Below, piece by piece: positions 1 to 12,428 of a DNA stretch of 25,548 bases. The translations under genes were made by a program, and so were the position numbers. Numbering within the stretch: position 1 is the first letter of the stretch; every line of letters begins with the position of its first letter. The notes beneath the pieces are model-generated. The model worked only from the letters and a program-made list of their open reading frames with translations. It searched no databases and was not told the origin of the DNA. This stretch comes from Dipetalonema caudispina (taxonomy: Eukaryota; Nematoda; Chromadorea; Rhabditida; Onchocercidae): assembly GCA_013365325.1 (NCBI GenBank), contig JABVXV010000573.1, positions 1-25,548 of the forward strand, read 5' to 3'.

Positions 1-250
<250 letters not shown>

Positions 251-2317
251 TTATCGCCATAATCGTGATTGCTACCAACTTTGTCATTAGTAGCCACTGT
301 CGAAAAGTATTGATTGATGCGCGATAATTGAGTTGACGTTTTGAAACGGGCAAAAATTATCTTTAATCGTTAATTTCTTGTGATATTTTAAAACTTTCAA
401 CCACAGAATTTATAATCCAAAGATAGCGAAGAGGTGATTTCGAAACAAAAAAGAATTTAAGACATTTTTTTGAAAATCGCAATAATACACATTAAATTTG
501 AATTAGAGAGAAAAAATAGCGGAAAGAAAATTAAAATCTTAGTAATAAAAGAAAAAAATGCAAAGAAAGGTAAATATTGTCACTTATGAGTGATGATGAA
601 AAACGGGAGATAAGGTATAAGTGTAAGCTTAAAGCCGGTTAGTTCGATGAAGCCTATCTTTTTCATCGTTTTCTTTCTTTCCTTTTTTATTTCCAACTAT
701 GTCTACAGTGATTTTAAGCTTTTCCATTTTATCGATTTTCGAACATTTTTGCTTTTCCACCGTATCAAACTTCCTTCTATTTCAGCGTTTTTATTTTTGC
801 CATCTTCAATGAATCAAATTATTTCTTATTATCAAAATTGCTCCATCAACAAATGGAACTTTACATCAATCACAAATAGCTTATTGGACTGACTTCCGAA
901 AGAGGATTATTTGATAACAATTCATCAAATTGTTCCATTTAATCATTCATCCAGTTTACGACAATACTATCTAATAACTAACTGTCATTTCGCCAGTCTT
1001 TTATTTTTTTAACACATCTCAGTGACGTATCCAAAATTTACTCGAAAAAAAAAAAGAAAAAAAAACGAAGATAAATTGAATATGTCTTTTGGTTTTTGCT
1101 TACAACATCATGACACTTAATAGACGTATTTCATTACATTATATTCTCTAATGAAATCAAAATGAAAATGTAAAGAAGCAAATTACTATTCATGCAAATT
1201 GTATTAAATTACTTTATGTATACATGTGTGTGTGCTGGCATTTTTGCATTTATGTTTAGAAACAAACTTAAACGTCAGTTATAAGATAATGACAAATGGT
1301 TCATTTTTAACTTATCAATTGCAAAAATCTTGATTACCTTCTGCTTCTGGTAATTTTTATGGGAATATTAATGCGTATTCATTTACCATTTCGTTCAGAT
1401 CATCTGCTCATTCAATCTCATCAGTTTTCCATGACATTTCATTAAACATTTAACAGTGTGTACAGATCAATTTGGATTCATTTTGAAAGAGTGGAAAAAA
1501 TTAATATTATCCCATTCACATGTGGCATGTTTAGATTTTTATTTGTGTTTGAAATTCGAACAGTTAGGCTCAAGACTTTAAATTGAAGAATACAAATGAG
1601 AACACAATATCAACATAATTAATAATGATAATTGCTTAGTATTTGCATCGAGTTATTTTTCTTCCTCTCCAAAAGTTTGAAAAAATATTTCGTTTAAAAT
1701 TCCAATAACAAAAAGAAAAACTTAGTTTACTCTTCCTTAAATTTGATAAAATATGATTATCAATAATAATATATGAGTAATGTCAATAATATACATAGGA
1801 TATACCAATTCATATGGTATTACCAAAGAGCTGGAACTGTGATTGATTCAAATACTGCAAATAAATACCTGATTACATTTAAATTACACTAATATAATCA
1901 AACTATGATGTAATCAATTTAATTAATTTAGCTGACGAAAATATCAGTTAGAAAGTTGTTAACTGATTTGGTTTGTTATTAAATACTATTTATATTACCT
2001 TATTCTTATTGATACGTTAATTAGATAAAGCAGTACCGAAATTTTTACTTAGAATTTTTCAACAAAAATTTTTGCCCTCACATCTTTTGCTTTGCATTAT
2101 CTCATTAACCCTCAGTTAATTAATTATCTTGGCCAACCTTATCCATTCCTGTCATTAGGTTCCAATTTTTCTTTAATAATTTTTTCTTTTAATTGCTCAA
2201 TTTTAATTTCGTATAGTTAAATGCAACAACAAAACTAACACGACCCATCCACCGATATGATTCGATGACTTAAATAAATAGAAAATTATCAAATAAATGT
2301 GCATTGCTTTATATCGG

Positions 2318-2407
2318 TTTCTTTCCTTCTTCTTCCTTCATCCTTTTCTACATCTTCCTCCTCCTTCATCTCATTCTTCCTCTTTATCCTGCTTGATCTC
2401 TCTCTAA
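2318..2407. repeat. CT-rich polypyrimidine tract
   Basis: About 90 bases are dominated by CTTC, TCCTCC and CTCTCT on the + strand, with only scattered purines. It could be a degenerate simple repeat. No exon with a good acceptor follows it. Confidence 0.8.
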
Positions 2408-2878
2408 TAAACTTTACGTAGCTTACTTTGCTAATTTCATTTCTACTTGCGAAATTTCTTTTAACCTTCTTCTCTCTTCCCCTCTCCCCCTACAGCTAAT
2501 ATTTAGAAAATTCATAAAATTTTGCATATAATTGAAAATTTTCCTTCCATAAATCTTTTCTGCTTTTTCGGAAGTATTCAGTGCTGTATTAATGATGATA
2601 TGCGAAACATTCCGGATTCGGTTTTCTATCCGTGGAAGAAAATGGAAACTGGAATACCCTGATATCATTGACAACAATACGCTGACTTATTTGTTTACTG
2701 AACTATAACATTGCTGGCACTGATTCATTTATCAAATAATCTTCCGATTTAATAATACCTTATTTATACTTGAAATTGTAGTTTGTTAGAAATATTTTTC
2801 ATGAACATTTTCTTTTTTTGTTTTCATATCGAGCGATATCTGAAATATTTGTCCATTTCAGATCAATCATAATATTGA

Positions 2879-2908
2879 ATAGGAAATGCAAAAATAGGAA
2901 ATGCAAAA
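2879..2908. repeat. 15-bp perfect tandem duplication
   Basis: The unit ATAGGAAATGCAAAA occurs twice, head to tail, with no mismatch (2879-2893 and 2894-2908). It is probably a recent replication-slippage product. No function is suggested. Confidence 0.9.
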
Positions 2909-5090
2909 AGTTTTTTTCTATTAAATATAACTTTAATTTAGATAAATGTTTTATGGATATTTGACTGTCAGCACTAACAAATTCAATTTTTTTAAAAAAT
3001 GTCAAACAAAAAGAAAAACGGTAAAAATGCGACAAAATTAAATTGACCTAAATTATTCTTTCAGCAAACGTAGCGAATAAATTATATACGTTTTCTTCTA
3101 ACAAACAGCAAAAGACAAAATTCATCCCTTCTCTTCCTCTCCCATCTTCACCTCATCCTTTTCCCATTTTAATCATTCATTTCAAAATGCGTGAAGATTG
3201 AAGCGAAAAGTTTTTTGATTTTTGCCATTTTGAACCGATTGGTTTTTAAAAATTCATTGCACAGAATGACATACATACCTAACATTCATTCATACATTAT
3301 TGACATACAGCATTAATTAATAGATGCGGACAGACATTCAATGTTATTAATATATGCGGAAAAAAAATCAAAGGAAATATGTGTGATAAATAGTATTAAT
3401 AATCTCATACTTAACTCAATCTAATCTGTTAGGATAGTCTTATCATGATGTAATCAATGGATACGGTAGAGTAGTACCGAAATTTGAATAAATATCTCAG
3501 AAGTTTGACGCTATGAAAACAATGAGCATTAAAGGTTAATAGAATTTGAATTATCCATAACCTAGCAAACAATAAATTGATTACTCCCGAGAAATTGATT
3601 TCATAATGATGAATCACTTATCACCGAGAAACATGTCAAACTGGTCAATCAGATATTTTAATACGAATGATGTCAATTCATTGTTAACTTTTGCTGGTTT
3701 TTTGCTAGATTTATAGGAATTGAGTAATCCCATCTATTTTTCCACCTTTTTTTCAAAAGTCTACTTATGCTTTGGAGAAAGAATTATCTTGAACTTGGGA
3801 ATATTTTTGGATGTACTAAATTATCCTCGAATATAATGTTGGTAATCTTTCCTGATATTATCAATGCATATAGTAGTAATCTAACATAGTCTGATGAAGC
3901 TTTTCGAGAACAGCAATTACGCGTAAGTGCCAATTAATGTATCAATTCGAAGTTTGAAAGCGAAAATTTTAAGATTTAAATTCAAAGGATAAACAAGAGT
4001 TATTATTATTTCATATTGATACGTTACCGTCTAGCTTACCCAATTACTCATTTGCTTAATGTTTATTTTCGTTAACCCATGTTTGCTTTACTGGTCAAAA
4101 TAGAATAAGCATTATTTATGTCCACCAAATATATTTATTCAATCGTAATTTTCTTAAATTCGTGACAACTTGCTTATAACTAATATTTTTATTTTTCCAA
4201 TTATTCAGATTTAATGATAAATTTTTGATAACTACTTCATCATTGTTAACTATAGCTTCCGATGAAAACCAGTTTCTATGTCTATCTTACGGTTAGCTGA
4301 ACGCCATCTTACTTGCTACCACATTAACTTGATGATCAACATTTGTTAGGTAAGAAGGTTTCAATGATGCTTTTGTCGTCGGATCGGGAACTAAGGAAAG
4401 CATATAAAAATTATTGCTTTTTATGGAATTCCCACATGGAAATGTACATAGCAATGTATTCAAGAATGGAAAATTGCTATGAAATGATAAGGAAGAATGA
4501 AAATGTAGTCGAAAAGTTTCCATTATTTTTTGGCCTGTAATTAAAAGGATTATATAGCCGATATGCGCATTTCTTTCGTTTTTTCTGTTTTGCAGTAAAT
4601 TAAAATTTTAGTGAACAAATTGACAGATAACACGAAATTCATAGTAGCAATTAAAGAATTCATAAATGAATAATGATGATATGATGAAACGTAACAATAA
4701 GTGGTATAAAGTGAGAAAAATATGGGAAAAATAAGGAAGGAAAGAAGAATATAATAAATCGGATGTCAAATATTACTTATTGTATATTATAGTAATATGC
4801 CCTGTTACTGAAATGCATTTCTGAATTGGATTTCATAGCTCTATCTTACTGATTAGGTAAATCTCTTTCCAGTACCAATGGGTAATATTGATGAGATAGG
4901 GCAGGCTAAAGCACAGTGACAAATTTCAAGAAAAGGGAGAGAGAAAGCTTTTTACCTCTGAATGTACCTTTTTCTTAAGGCCATTATCAGTCATTATACT
5001 AACTACTACACTTCCAAACAATTCAAATGGATGATGACTACGATATATATCGCTTACGTCAAAACAACTGTAGCTCTCCTTCGTCATATA

Positions 5091-5190
5091 ACGTATATGT
5101 ATATATATATACGTGTGCGTCATATCTCTATATACTTAAGTATACACGTGAGTGTATAAGTGATATGATATGTACGTATGTATGTATGCA
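5091..5190. repeat. TA/GTAT-rich palindromic block
   Basis: Alternating purine-pyrimidine sequence contains a near-palindrome at 5092-5113 (arms CGTATAT and ATATACG), a perfect 14-bp palindrome TATACTTAAGTATA at 5131-5144, and GTAT repeats at 5173-5188. A CACGTG E-box core lies at 5145-5150 and another at 5194-5199, just outside the block. Confidence 0.85.
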
Positions 5191-5380
5191 CTTCACGTGC
5201 ATTTATAAAGCAGAGAAGAGTTGCCTCTTTCTTCATATCGGCAATATTTTTAATGAAGTTGATGACAGTTTTATTGCTTCAGAAGCTGTAAAACTTAAGT
5301 CGTACCACAATGTGGCACATTTTCCGCACGCAACAACGATGACTGCAAAAATGGCTCCACATGTATGTACGCCGTATATG

Positions 5381-5467
5381 CATGTGTGTGTGTGTGTGTA
5401 TGTCTATGTATGTGTGTGTATGTATGTGTATGTGTGTGGGTGGATGTGAGTATATGTGTGGGTGTGC
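5381..5467. repeat. (TG)n / (TGTA)n microsatellite
   Basis: A compound TG dinucleotide array carries TATG, TCTATG and GGGTGG interruptions. Open frames crossing it encode repetitive Val-Cys or Tyr-Val peptides and are artefacts of the repeat. Confidence 0.95.
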
Positions 5468-5499
5468 TTAGAGGAGCAATGTCAATCGCTCATTATTTG

Positions 5500-5670
5500 T
5501 CAAAATTTAGTGTTGTATTGGTTGTGGGATGGGTGTGGCACCGAATATGAAAGCATAAACTCCGCCTGTCCCATCGTTGCCGGCCAGTGATAGTGTCAGG
5601 ACTGATTCGTCCCGTTTCACTCATAGAACGTCTCGAATACCCATCCATTCATCTGTCCATCTGTCCAATC
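5500..5670. other. GC-richer island of unknown nature
   Basis: This segment is visibly richer in G+C (for example TCCGCCTGTCCC, TTGCCGGCCAGTG and GATTCGTCCCGTTTC) than its AT-rich flanks. A frame from about 5577 is open and rich in Ser, Arg and His, but it runs straight into the CAT/ATT repeat without a convincing splice donor. I recognise no protein. It could be an untranslated upstream exon, a regulatory element or chance. Confidence 0.35.
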
Positions 5671-5680
5671 ACTCTCATCG

Positions 5681-6240
5681 TTATGATCATTGTCATAATC
5701 ATCATCATTATCAATACTATTGTTACTGTTTTCTTTATATTCATTGTTTTCACTATTATAATTTACCATTATCACTATCATTATTACCATTATTATTATT
5801 TATTAATTAATCAATTATTATCATCATTAATTAATTAACTAATTATTTAATTAATTAATATTATCACTAATTTATTATTATTAGTTGATTAGTTATCATT
5901 ATTATTAATTTGTTATTGTTATTATTTTATTATTATTATCGTTATTATTATCATTATCATTATCATTTATGATAACTGCAAAGGTTATTATTATTATTAG
6001 TTAATACTATTAGTAATAGCTATTATTAATCAGTTTTATTATAATTATCATTGTTATCCATAAATATCATTGTTATTAATAACATATTATTATTATTCCA
6101 AATTTCTATTATGGGTACAACATTATTAATAATTTATTATTTCACTACTGCTATTATTATTATGGTCACGTAATTATAATTATTTTTTATTATTTTTTCA
6201 TTGCTATTACTATTATAATTGTTCATTACCACGTTCATGA
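5681..6240. repeat. Degenerate ATT/ATC low-complexity region
   Basis: About 560 bases are built mostly from ATT, ATC, TTAAT and TTAATTAA units with frequent interruptions. It looks like an old, expanded and mutated ATT microsatellite. Open frames here (poly Ile, His or Tyr) are translation artefacts. Confidence 0.9.
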
Positions 6241-7318
6241 TCGTCTGAATTGTTGTTTTTACTGAAATTCGTAATAGGTACTCCTGTCATTCTTGTCATT
6301 ATCTTTCATCATAGTCATAACTATCATTATCACCAAGTTATTTTCTCAGTCTCTTCTAATCTTTTCCGCCCACTTCCCCATGTTTCATCTTGGCCATGCC
6401 TTTTCACTTCATTGAAAATTATAATTAAGCGTTTTTAAATTCAACAACAAAAATGATTATAAATAATAATTTATACATGCCTTATAGTACTCAAATATTT
6501 TCGAACTCACATACCCGTACATATTACATACACGTACACACATACATATTGCAAGGCCTAAAAGCTATTACGGTATATTCAAGACTAAATTATCAGTGTA
6601 GGTTGATCGTATTGTTATTGCTTTTTATAAATGCTCGACAAATAACCACTGTTATTTATTTGATGGATTTAAATTATTCATTTTCACCGTCCAACGGGGA
6701 ATCGCGACTCGAACTTTTATCCTTTGTCTAAAATCTTAAAATTCGAAATCCTACAAGTATAAATTTTAATGGCACTGAGAAATTTTCCGATCTCTTATGC
6801 ATCACATCCTTTCTTATCCTTAACAGTCGACATCATCTAGGCATCATCTGAATTGGTTCGGCAATTTATTTGTGATCCTGATCCGGTAAATAGAAAAGTT
6901 CATAAACAGTGTGCTATACTTATAATTTGCATAGTATGAAATACATCAAATATTCGTCACTTTACGATAGATGCATCTATTGATGATGTCCGTAGGTAAT
7001 CCAGAATCCAAATTTTTAGTACAGCGATATCTACTACACGTTATCACTAATTACTATTACCATTACCATTCTACAACTCGATACTGTACACAAGAATTAG
7101 TCTAATCAAGCATAGAATACTATTCAACATGTATCTCTAATTTATTCATATTGATAAAAATGGACGAAGTTGTTGATATATATCTTCCGTTTTCTTTTTT
7201 TTTTTGGCCTATATGTATACGTAATGTATGTATGCATGAGTCTCTATGTGTAAAAAACTTGTTTTTTCTTAATTTTTTTTTCCCCTGTAATTTATGATAT
7301 TTCGTTATTTTTGTCCCC

Positions 7319-7360
7319 TTTTTTTTTTTTTTTTTCTTCCCACCCCTCTCTCTCTCTCTC
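7319..7360. repeat. Poly-T followed by (CT)n
   Basis: Seventeen T are followed by a C-rich link and then a (CT)n run at about 7346-7360. It is a simple repeat. Read on the minus strand it encodes Arg-Glu and poly-Lys, which explains the open frame seen there. Confidence 0.95.
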
Positions 7361-8108
7361 ATTTATGTCAAAATTTTGAATACTTTTGAGGCACGAATAA
7401 ATGACTTTACAAAAAGGCGCCCGCGACATTATATGACGTTACAATCTTAAGGCATCAGTATCATTGTAGTAAGACATCATTGGTGTCATAAATACTTATT
7501 GCTCATGAAAATATACCTGTCATCCATTAATTAAAGTGTAGAGATATATGTAGTGTGATTATTCAGCACTTTTCTACGATGGTACTATTACTATTTTAAA
7601 CTCTTAATTTTTAATTTAAATTTAACTTGAAAGCAATTTTTTAATGTTAATTTTTTTTCTATTCTTAATTAAAATTTCTTTTACATAAAAGTAGATTCTT
7701 GATCAAATTGAAGTTTGAATGATAAAATGACATCCATTTTAAGTGTACTTATTAAGATAGGAGTTAAATTAAACAATTACTTCGATAAATTTGATCAAGA
7801 GAATTTTGAAATTCACTATGTAATCTTCAAAAGGGAGCGAATTCATTTCAATTTTCAAATATTTGCTTGCTCTATGAGCATTGTCCGTGGTAAGCAGCTT
7901 TAATTTACCTATCATAATGTACTCACTGCCTCATATAACCTACCTATAAGACACATCACTTTCAGTAAACAATGGCTTTGCATCAATGCAACGCAATTCA
8001 CTTCCTTCCATATATTCTTTGGTTAAGCAAAATTTCACTAAATTTAATGTCGTCTAGTTAGCAGTAGCTTCTTTTCGTAACAAGGAAGTTTACCGAGTAT
8101 TTACCAAC

Positions 8109-8128
8109 AAAAAAAAAAAAAAAAAAAA
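8109..8128. repeat. A20 homopolymer
   Basis: Twenty consecutive A. No retroposed gene body ends at it, and no target-site duplication was noticed, so it is not called a retrotransposon tail. Confidence 0.95.
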
Positions 8129-9343
8129 CAAAGAAGATAGGAAAAGAAATGTATTTTTTCTCCATGAAAAAATTTTTATAATTTATTTAACTTATGCAAA
8201 TAAAACTTCAGTATTGATTTTTATACGGATGTAAGTGAAAATTTTAGAAAAAATAATTTTTAAATTACAAAATAAACTAATTTTACTATAAATTTTCCGT
8301 GTATATCCTCAATCCTCATTTGTCAAAAAAAATGAAAAGAAAGGGAAAAAGAAATCATTGCTATACATTATGATACACAGACTATAATAATAGTAGTAAT
8401 AGCATGGAAATGTTAAATAGAGATACTTGAAATATCTATGAAACGGTAAGTAGTTAACATCTGCTTATATCCTTTCAATTCATTTGCGTCAAAAAAGGAG
8501 GAGAACGCAGGGAATATATTGTTCGCATGTTTCACTGCTATTCCTTCCCTTCCTTTTTATTCGATTTTGTAAAATATCTTGCGGTATATCTTTGGAAAAT
8601 TTATCCATCCATCATCTAACTTTTCGTGTATGTAACGATAATGTGTGGTAAATTGTTTTTTTTCGTACGAAAATATAACATACATGTAATACACGTTAAT
8701 TAAATCTCACAATAACTTTTGCATGAAATGATATCATTAACTTAAGTGATGCAAACTGTTGTTGTTGTGACAATTTTATTGATGACGCTTTGCATGAGTA
8801 GATAAGTATCAAAATTTTCGAAACATTAGAACATATGTTATGTAGATTAGGAAGTGAATAATATAAAATGATATGTTAGTACCTTACGTAGATGGTTACA
8901 CTATCATCATCAAACGGCAAGCAATGATATGATTGATGAAGAAGTGATATCCTCTTTATGCCATTTGCGTTTTGTAATAAGCCTAGTTAGTACCAATAAA
9001 AGTGAAAGTTGTAAGATTTCTTAATCAATCAACACTATAGATGATCTATTGATGATAGCACATTGAACGAATATGATCCGATCAAGGAAAGTTTACAATG
9101 CTACATCATAAAGTTATTCCGTTTAATGTGTCCGGTTAACCAAAATCGGATATAACCGTATATCTTCTTAAAAGAGGGTTATAATACTTGGGTCATTCAA
9201 GTCTTTTACTTGAATAATTGTACTACATCTTTATATTGTTTACAATCTTTCGAATAAAAAGTTAGCTTTTTTTCTCATTCTCCTTTATGTAATTTTATTT
9301 TGCCTATCATTTATTTATTATTTCTTCTGCATCTTTTTCTTCG

Positions 9344-9361
9344 TACTTACTTACTTACTTA
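9344..9361. repeat. (ACTT)n short microsatellite
   Basis: Four and a half ACTT units in a row form a small tetranucleotide repeat. Confidence 0.9.
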
Positions 9362-10584
9362 CAGTAAGATAAGAAACATTATCCGTAATCTATTGCACGC
9401 TACATTTCCTTAACTATATATTAAGTTAACTGGTTGGCAAAATTGATGGATTATAGCATCATTTGTCTACTTAAAAAGAAAGAAAAAAAAAAAAAACTTT
9501 CCAAGAAACTCATTTTATTGCCACTGAATTGTTTTTTTCTACTTTTGTATTAAATTATCTAATTTTTTCTAAATTAATTTCATTATGCGTATAATTCATT
9601 AGTTCAAAATGGTACTTCTTAATACTTTTGCTATATGATTCTTTTTCCAAAAAACCCTTTGGAATGTAAAATATTTAAATGTAGAAGAAATTCGATTTTT
9701 GAAAATCGATCGTTTAATTTAATATAAACTTTGATTAGGGAGAAATATTATTGACGAAATATTTCATAAATTAAAAATGGAAATACATTCTTCTTACATA
9801 AGGATAAGTTCAACAAAGTATCGTAACTTGTAAGGAATTTTAATGGTTTTTCATGACAATTATTAGAAATTAATCGAATAGATGCTTTCAGTAATTGTGC
9901 ATCTGTTTATCTGATTCATCGATATTTATTTTGAATCATTTCAACATTACCTATTCCCACTTTTTATGCTTACCCATTTGCCATTAAATTCATTCGTTTT
10001 ACTTTCAAAAATTTACTTTCAAAGTAAAAAAGCAAATATAGATAATGTGGAAAGTGACTTGAATTATATATCGATACATATCGATGGATCAGATAAACTG
10101 ATACTCAAATAAATAAAATAATCATTCCCTTCCATCCTTATTTACTCATAAAGTGATTATATTCCTTATTGTACAAACGTTCATTTGCCAATATTTTGTC
10201 TTATTGTATCTATAAAATATCCAATTGAAAGCAGTATTTTCATAATGAGATTTAGCCACTACAATTGATTAAGTCATATAGTTATTCCGAATTAGGATTA
10301 GCCAACAGTACAATTTTTGTATTTAGGATTGCATTCGCTTTCTGTCGTTAACTTTTCACAAAGTAGTAATCCAAAGTATCACGGATAGAATAGTTATGAG
10401 ACCTACAGGTTGAACAAATATTTTCAATGATTGTAATACTATCAATTCCACCATTGGCATCCTATCGATATCAATCAGTTATTTTCATATCACAACCAAT
10501 GATCATTCATTTCTCTAAACATAGTTCAAAATCATTCTTTCTTTTTCTCCGTATACGCACAAATATGTTTGATATATTAGATAT

Positions 10585-10639
10585 ATTGTAAAGATAATAA
10601 GACAAAAACCATTATTGTAAAGATAATAAAGACAAAAAC
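10585..10639. repeat. 29-bp imperfect tandem duplication
   Basis: The motif ATTGTAAAGATAATA(A)AGACAAAAAC begins at 10585 and again at 10614. The two copies differ by a one-base A indel. It was probably made by replication slippage. Confidence 0.9.
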
Positions 10640-11788
10640 TTCTATTTTGTCAGGATAAAAAAAGCAATGTTCAATATTTTTAACTTTGTTTATCTTTCTT
10701 TCTTGTTTTATTGAAAAAATTTTCTCTTGAATGATTTACTATTAGTATATTTATACATCAAAATTATTCCCTCATTTGTTTACTAAATGACGTTATTTAA
10801 TTTGTTAAAATGTTTCATAATCAAAAAAGAAGGGAAAAAACTCTTTTACCACAATTTTAAGTTATTTTGATTTTGATTTATAAAATATGGTTAATAGGTC
10901 TCATTTGTTTGCTTACTTCCCTAGCAAATGTTTCAAATGAAACGTTCGAATGTTTCGGTTTTTTGATCGATAAGTAAATGGTAAATAAACTAACAAAGTG
11001 TTTGATTTAACAAACAAGGAAACTAATAAGTAAAGAATTACTTTAAAGTTTAACGCTTACTTATTTATTAGCCTATATGAGTCATCAATCTTCTAGGTTA
11101 TTGAGTTTACTCATTTACTACATCGTTCTTTTTTCGTTTCTATCAATCTTCTACAAATAAAAAGAGCCGAAATATTCAAATGCTTTGTTTAAAATTCATT
11201 AGGAAAACCACAAGTGACGTCGTTTTTCATCCTTTTCCAAATAACAAAAAATTTGCAAAATTTTGAAATAATGGAAATTTATGGCTGTTGAATATTCTTA
11301 ACGCATTATTATATTTTCGATGAAAAATTAATATTCCATACTGGTGGCTATCCATTCCCAAATATCATTTGGGGAGGATGGGGAAGGGTAGAGGTTGCTC
11401 ATTTTTTTTCCTCGAGAAAAGAGGGAAGAGGTGGAAAGAATTTTCCAATTGAAATGTTGGAGTTGTGAGAAAAAATTAGCTTCATATATTCGTTTATTCA
11501 AATTATAATTTGTCATTGTTGTGGTTCAATTTTTTCTCTCTCACTTCCATATTAACCTAATATTTAGTGGCAAATAATAATACGTTGCTCTACGACATAC
11601 ATTCGAATAAAATTTAGAGAAAAGGAATTTTTCCAGTAGGATTCGAAGCCGGATAAGTGAAACCAATTGATGATATTGATATTAATTGATGGGAGTGATA
11701 CCTTAGCAGATACCACTCGATCATGCAACATAGCTCATTAGTCAAGTGTTGTTGGAGGTAATGGTGTCAGGAGTTTGAAGATTTTGCT

Positions 11789-11905
11789 GCTTCTTCTATT
11801 CCTTTTCTCTTAAGTGTTTCGCTTCACTCCACGACCCCGAAATGAGGAGTAGGAAAAGGGGAAGGAGATAAGGTAGAAAGAGGAGGAGAAAAAGTTAAGA
11901 AGAAA
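11789..11905. other. Polypyrimidine-to-polypurine switch
   Basis: A pyrimidine-rich run (11789-11837: CTTCTTCT, CCTTTTCTC, CTTCACTCC) turns directly into a purine-rich run (about 11841-11905: GAGGAGTAGG, AAAAGGGGAAGGAG, GAGGAGGAG) on the same strand. The halves are partly complementary and could fold or form triplex-type structures. It lies about 520-640 bases before the putative start codon, so a promoter-proximal role is possible. That is inference from position only. Confidence 0.5.
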
Positions 11906-12149
11906 TGATAAATGTCATCATCAGTCGATCCCGTTCATCATAGTTTGAAAATGTTTATAAAATGTTGCTTCATCCCGTGTTTTTAGCTTCCACACTAATA
12001 CAAACCAACTCTTTCCCTTTCGTATATTCTACCTTTTACATTGTTAGAGATAATGGTATCTGAAGTAGTTCGTATGTTTACATAGAAAAGCGAAATAATT
12101 TTCGTTAAATTCACCTCAATTAAATTTGGATTTTCATCAAATTATACCA

Positions 12150-12167
12150 AAATTTTCATCATTACAG
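12150..12167 (+). promoter_or_regulatory. Candidate 3' splice (cis or trans) acceptor
   Basis: The sequence AATTTTCATCATTACAG ends in AG at 12166-12167 after a T-rich tract. It is the best-looking acceptor that I see in the few hundred bases before the RRKQ exon. Using it would give a 261-base untranslated leader containing several ATGs, which argues for some caution. A closer but pyrimidine-poor alternative ends in CATCAG at 12421 and would leave only a 7-base leader. Confidence 0.3.
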
Positions 12168-12428
12168 GCAGTGCATAACGAAGCAAAGAAATTTATGCAT
12201 CAAATCAAACTGAACTAAATTCACTATCATTTTGTTCATGCATAATTTTGGAGGCGGAATTGGACATATATTAAGTAGGAACCAGAAAATATCAATTACT
12301 GATTGGATCGGTGAAAAAAGAAAGTGGATAAACTGACTGTATTACCGGAATCTGATGAATAGTTTGGGGTTCTGTATCCCGGGAACATCATCACCATCAT
12401 CGATAACAGTAGCAACATCAGTAATACC
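12168..12428 (+). other. Putative 5' untranslated region
   Basis: If the exon extends left to the acceptor at 12167, this is its untranslated part. The frame of the coding exon is closed by TAG at 12360-12362, so coding cannot extend further left than 12363 without splicing. The leader would carry three upstream ATGs: a 7-codon uORF at 12195-12218, a 32-codon uORF at 12238-12336, and an out-of-frame ATG at 12355 whose frame overlaps the main start. The transcript may therefore begin closer to the start codon. Confidence 0.3.

Larger units (their letters stand above)
251..5090. other. Gene-free AT-rich stretch
   Basis: No recognisable coding region, RNA gene or transposon protein is seen on either strand. 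The open frames are short (under about 85 codons), unrelated to families I know, and rich in Phe, Ile, Lys and Asn, as expected from AT-rich noncoding DNA. Local structure is limited to pyrimidine-rich blocks (2318-2407, 3121-3166) and a small tandem duplication at 2879-2908. If the exon at 12429 starts its gene, this stretch is upstream intergenic DNA or an intron of a 5' untranslated region. Confidence 0.7.
6241..11788. other. Gene-free AT-rich stretch
   Basis: No ORF above about 95 codons and no recognised protein, RNA gene or mobile element is seen here. It contains homopolymer and simple-repeat tracts (7319-7360, 8109-8128, 9344-9361) and one tandem duplication (10585-10639). Open frames at 6453-6731 and 7715-7903 have no recognisable motif and lie in ordinary AT-rich sequence. 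If the 12429 exon begins a gene, its promoter would be expected in the right-hand part of this stretch, but no TATA box or other core element could be assigned with confidence. Confidence 0.65.

Noticed and set aside
4293..4540. Overlapping ORFs on opposite strands (76 and 65 codons)
   Set aside because: Neither has a recognisable family or good splice signals, and both are ordinary in length for AT-rich DNA.
5027..5449. 140-codon ORF
   Set aside because: Its ends are TA and TG microsatellite (Tyr-Ile and Val-Cys repeats). The middle 50 codons match nothing and lack clear splice sites.
8109..8128. Poly-A tract as a retrotransposon or processed-pseudogene tail
   Set aside because: No coding or RNA-derived body precedes it and no flanking duplication was seen.
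11638..11662. GGATTCGAAGCCGG, resembling a tRNA T-loop
   Set aside because: The flanking T-stem does not pair and no D-arm, anticodon arm or acceptor stem could be placed.
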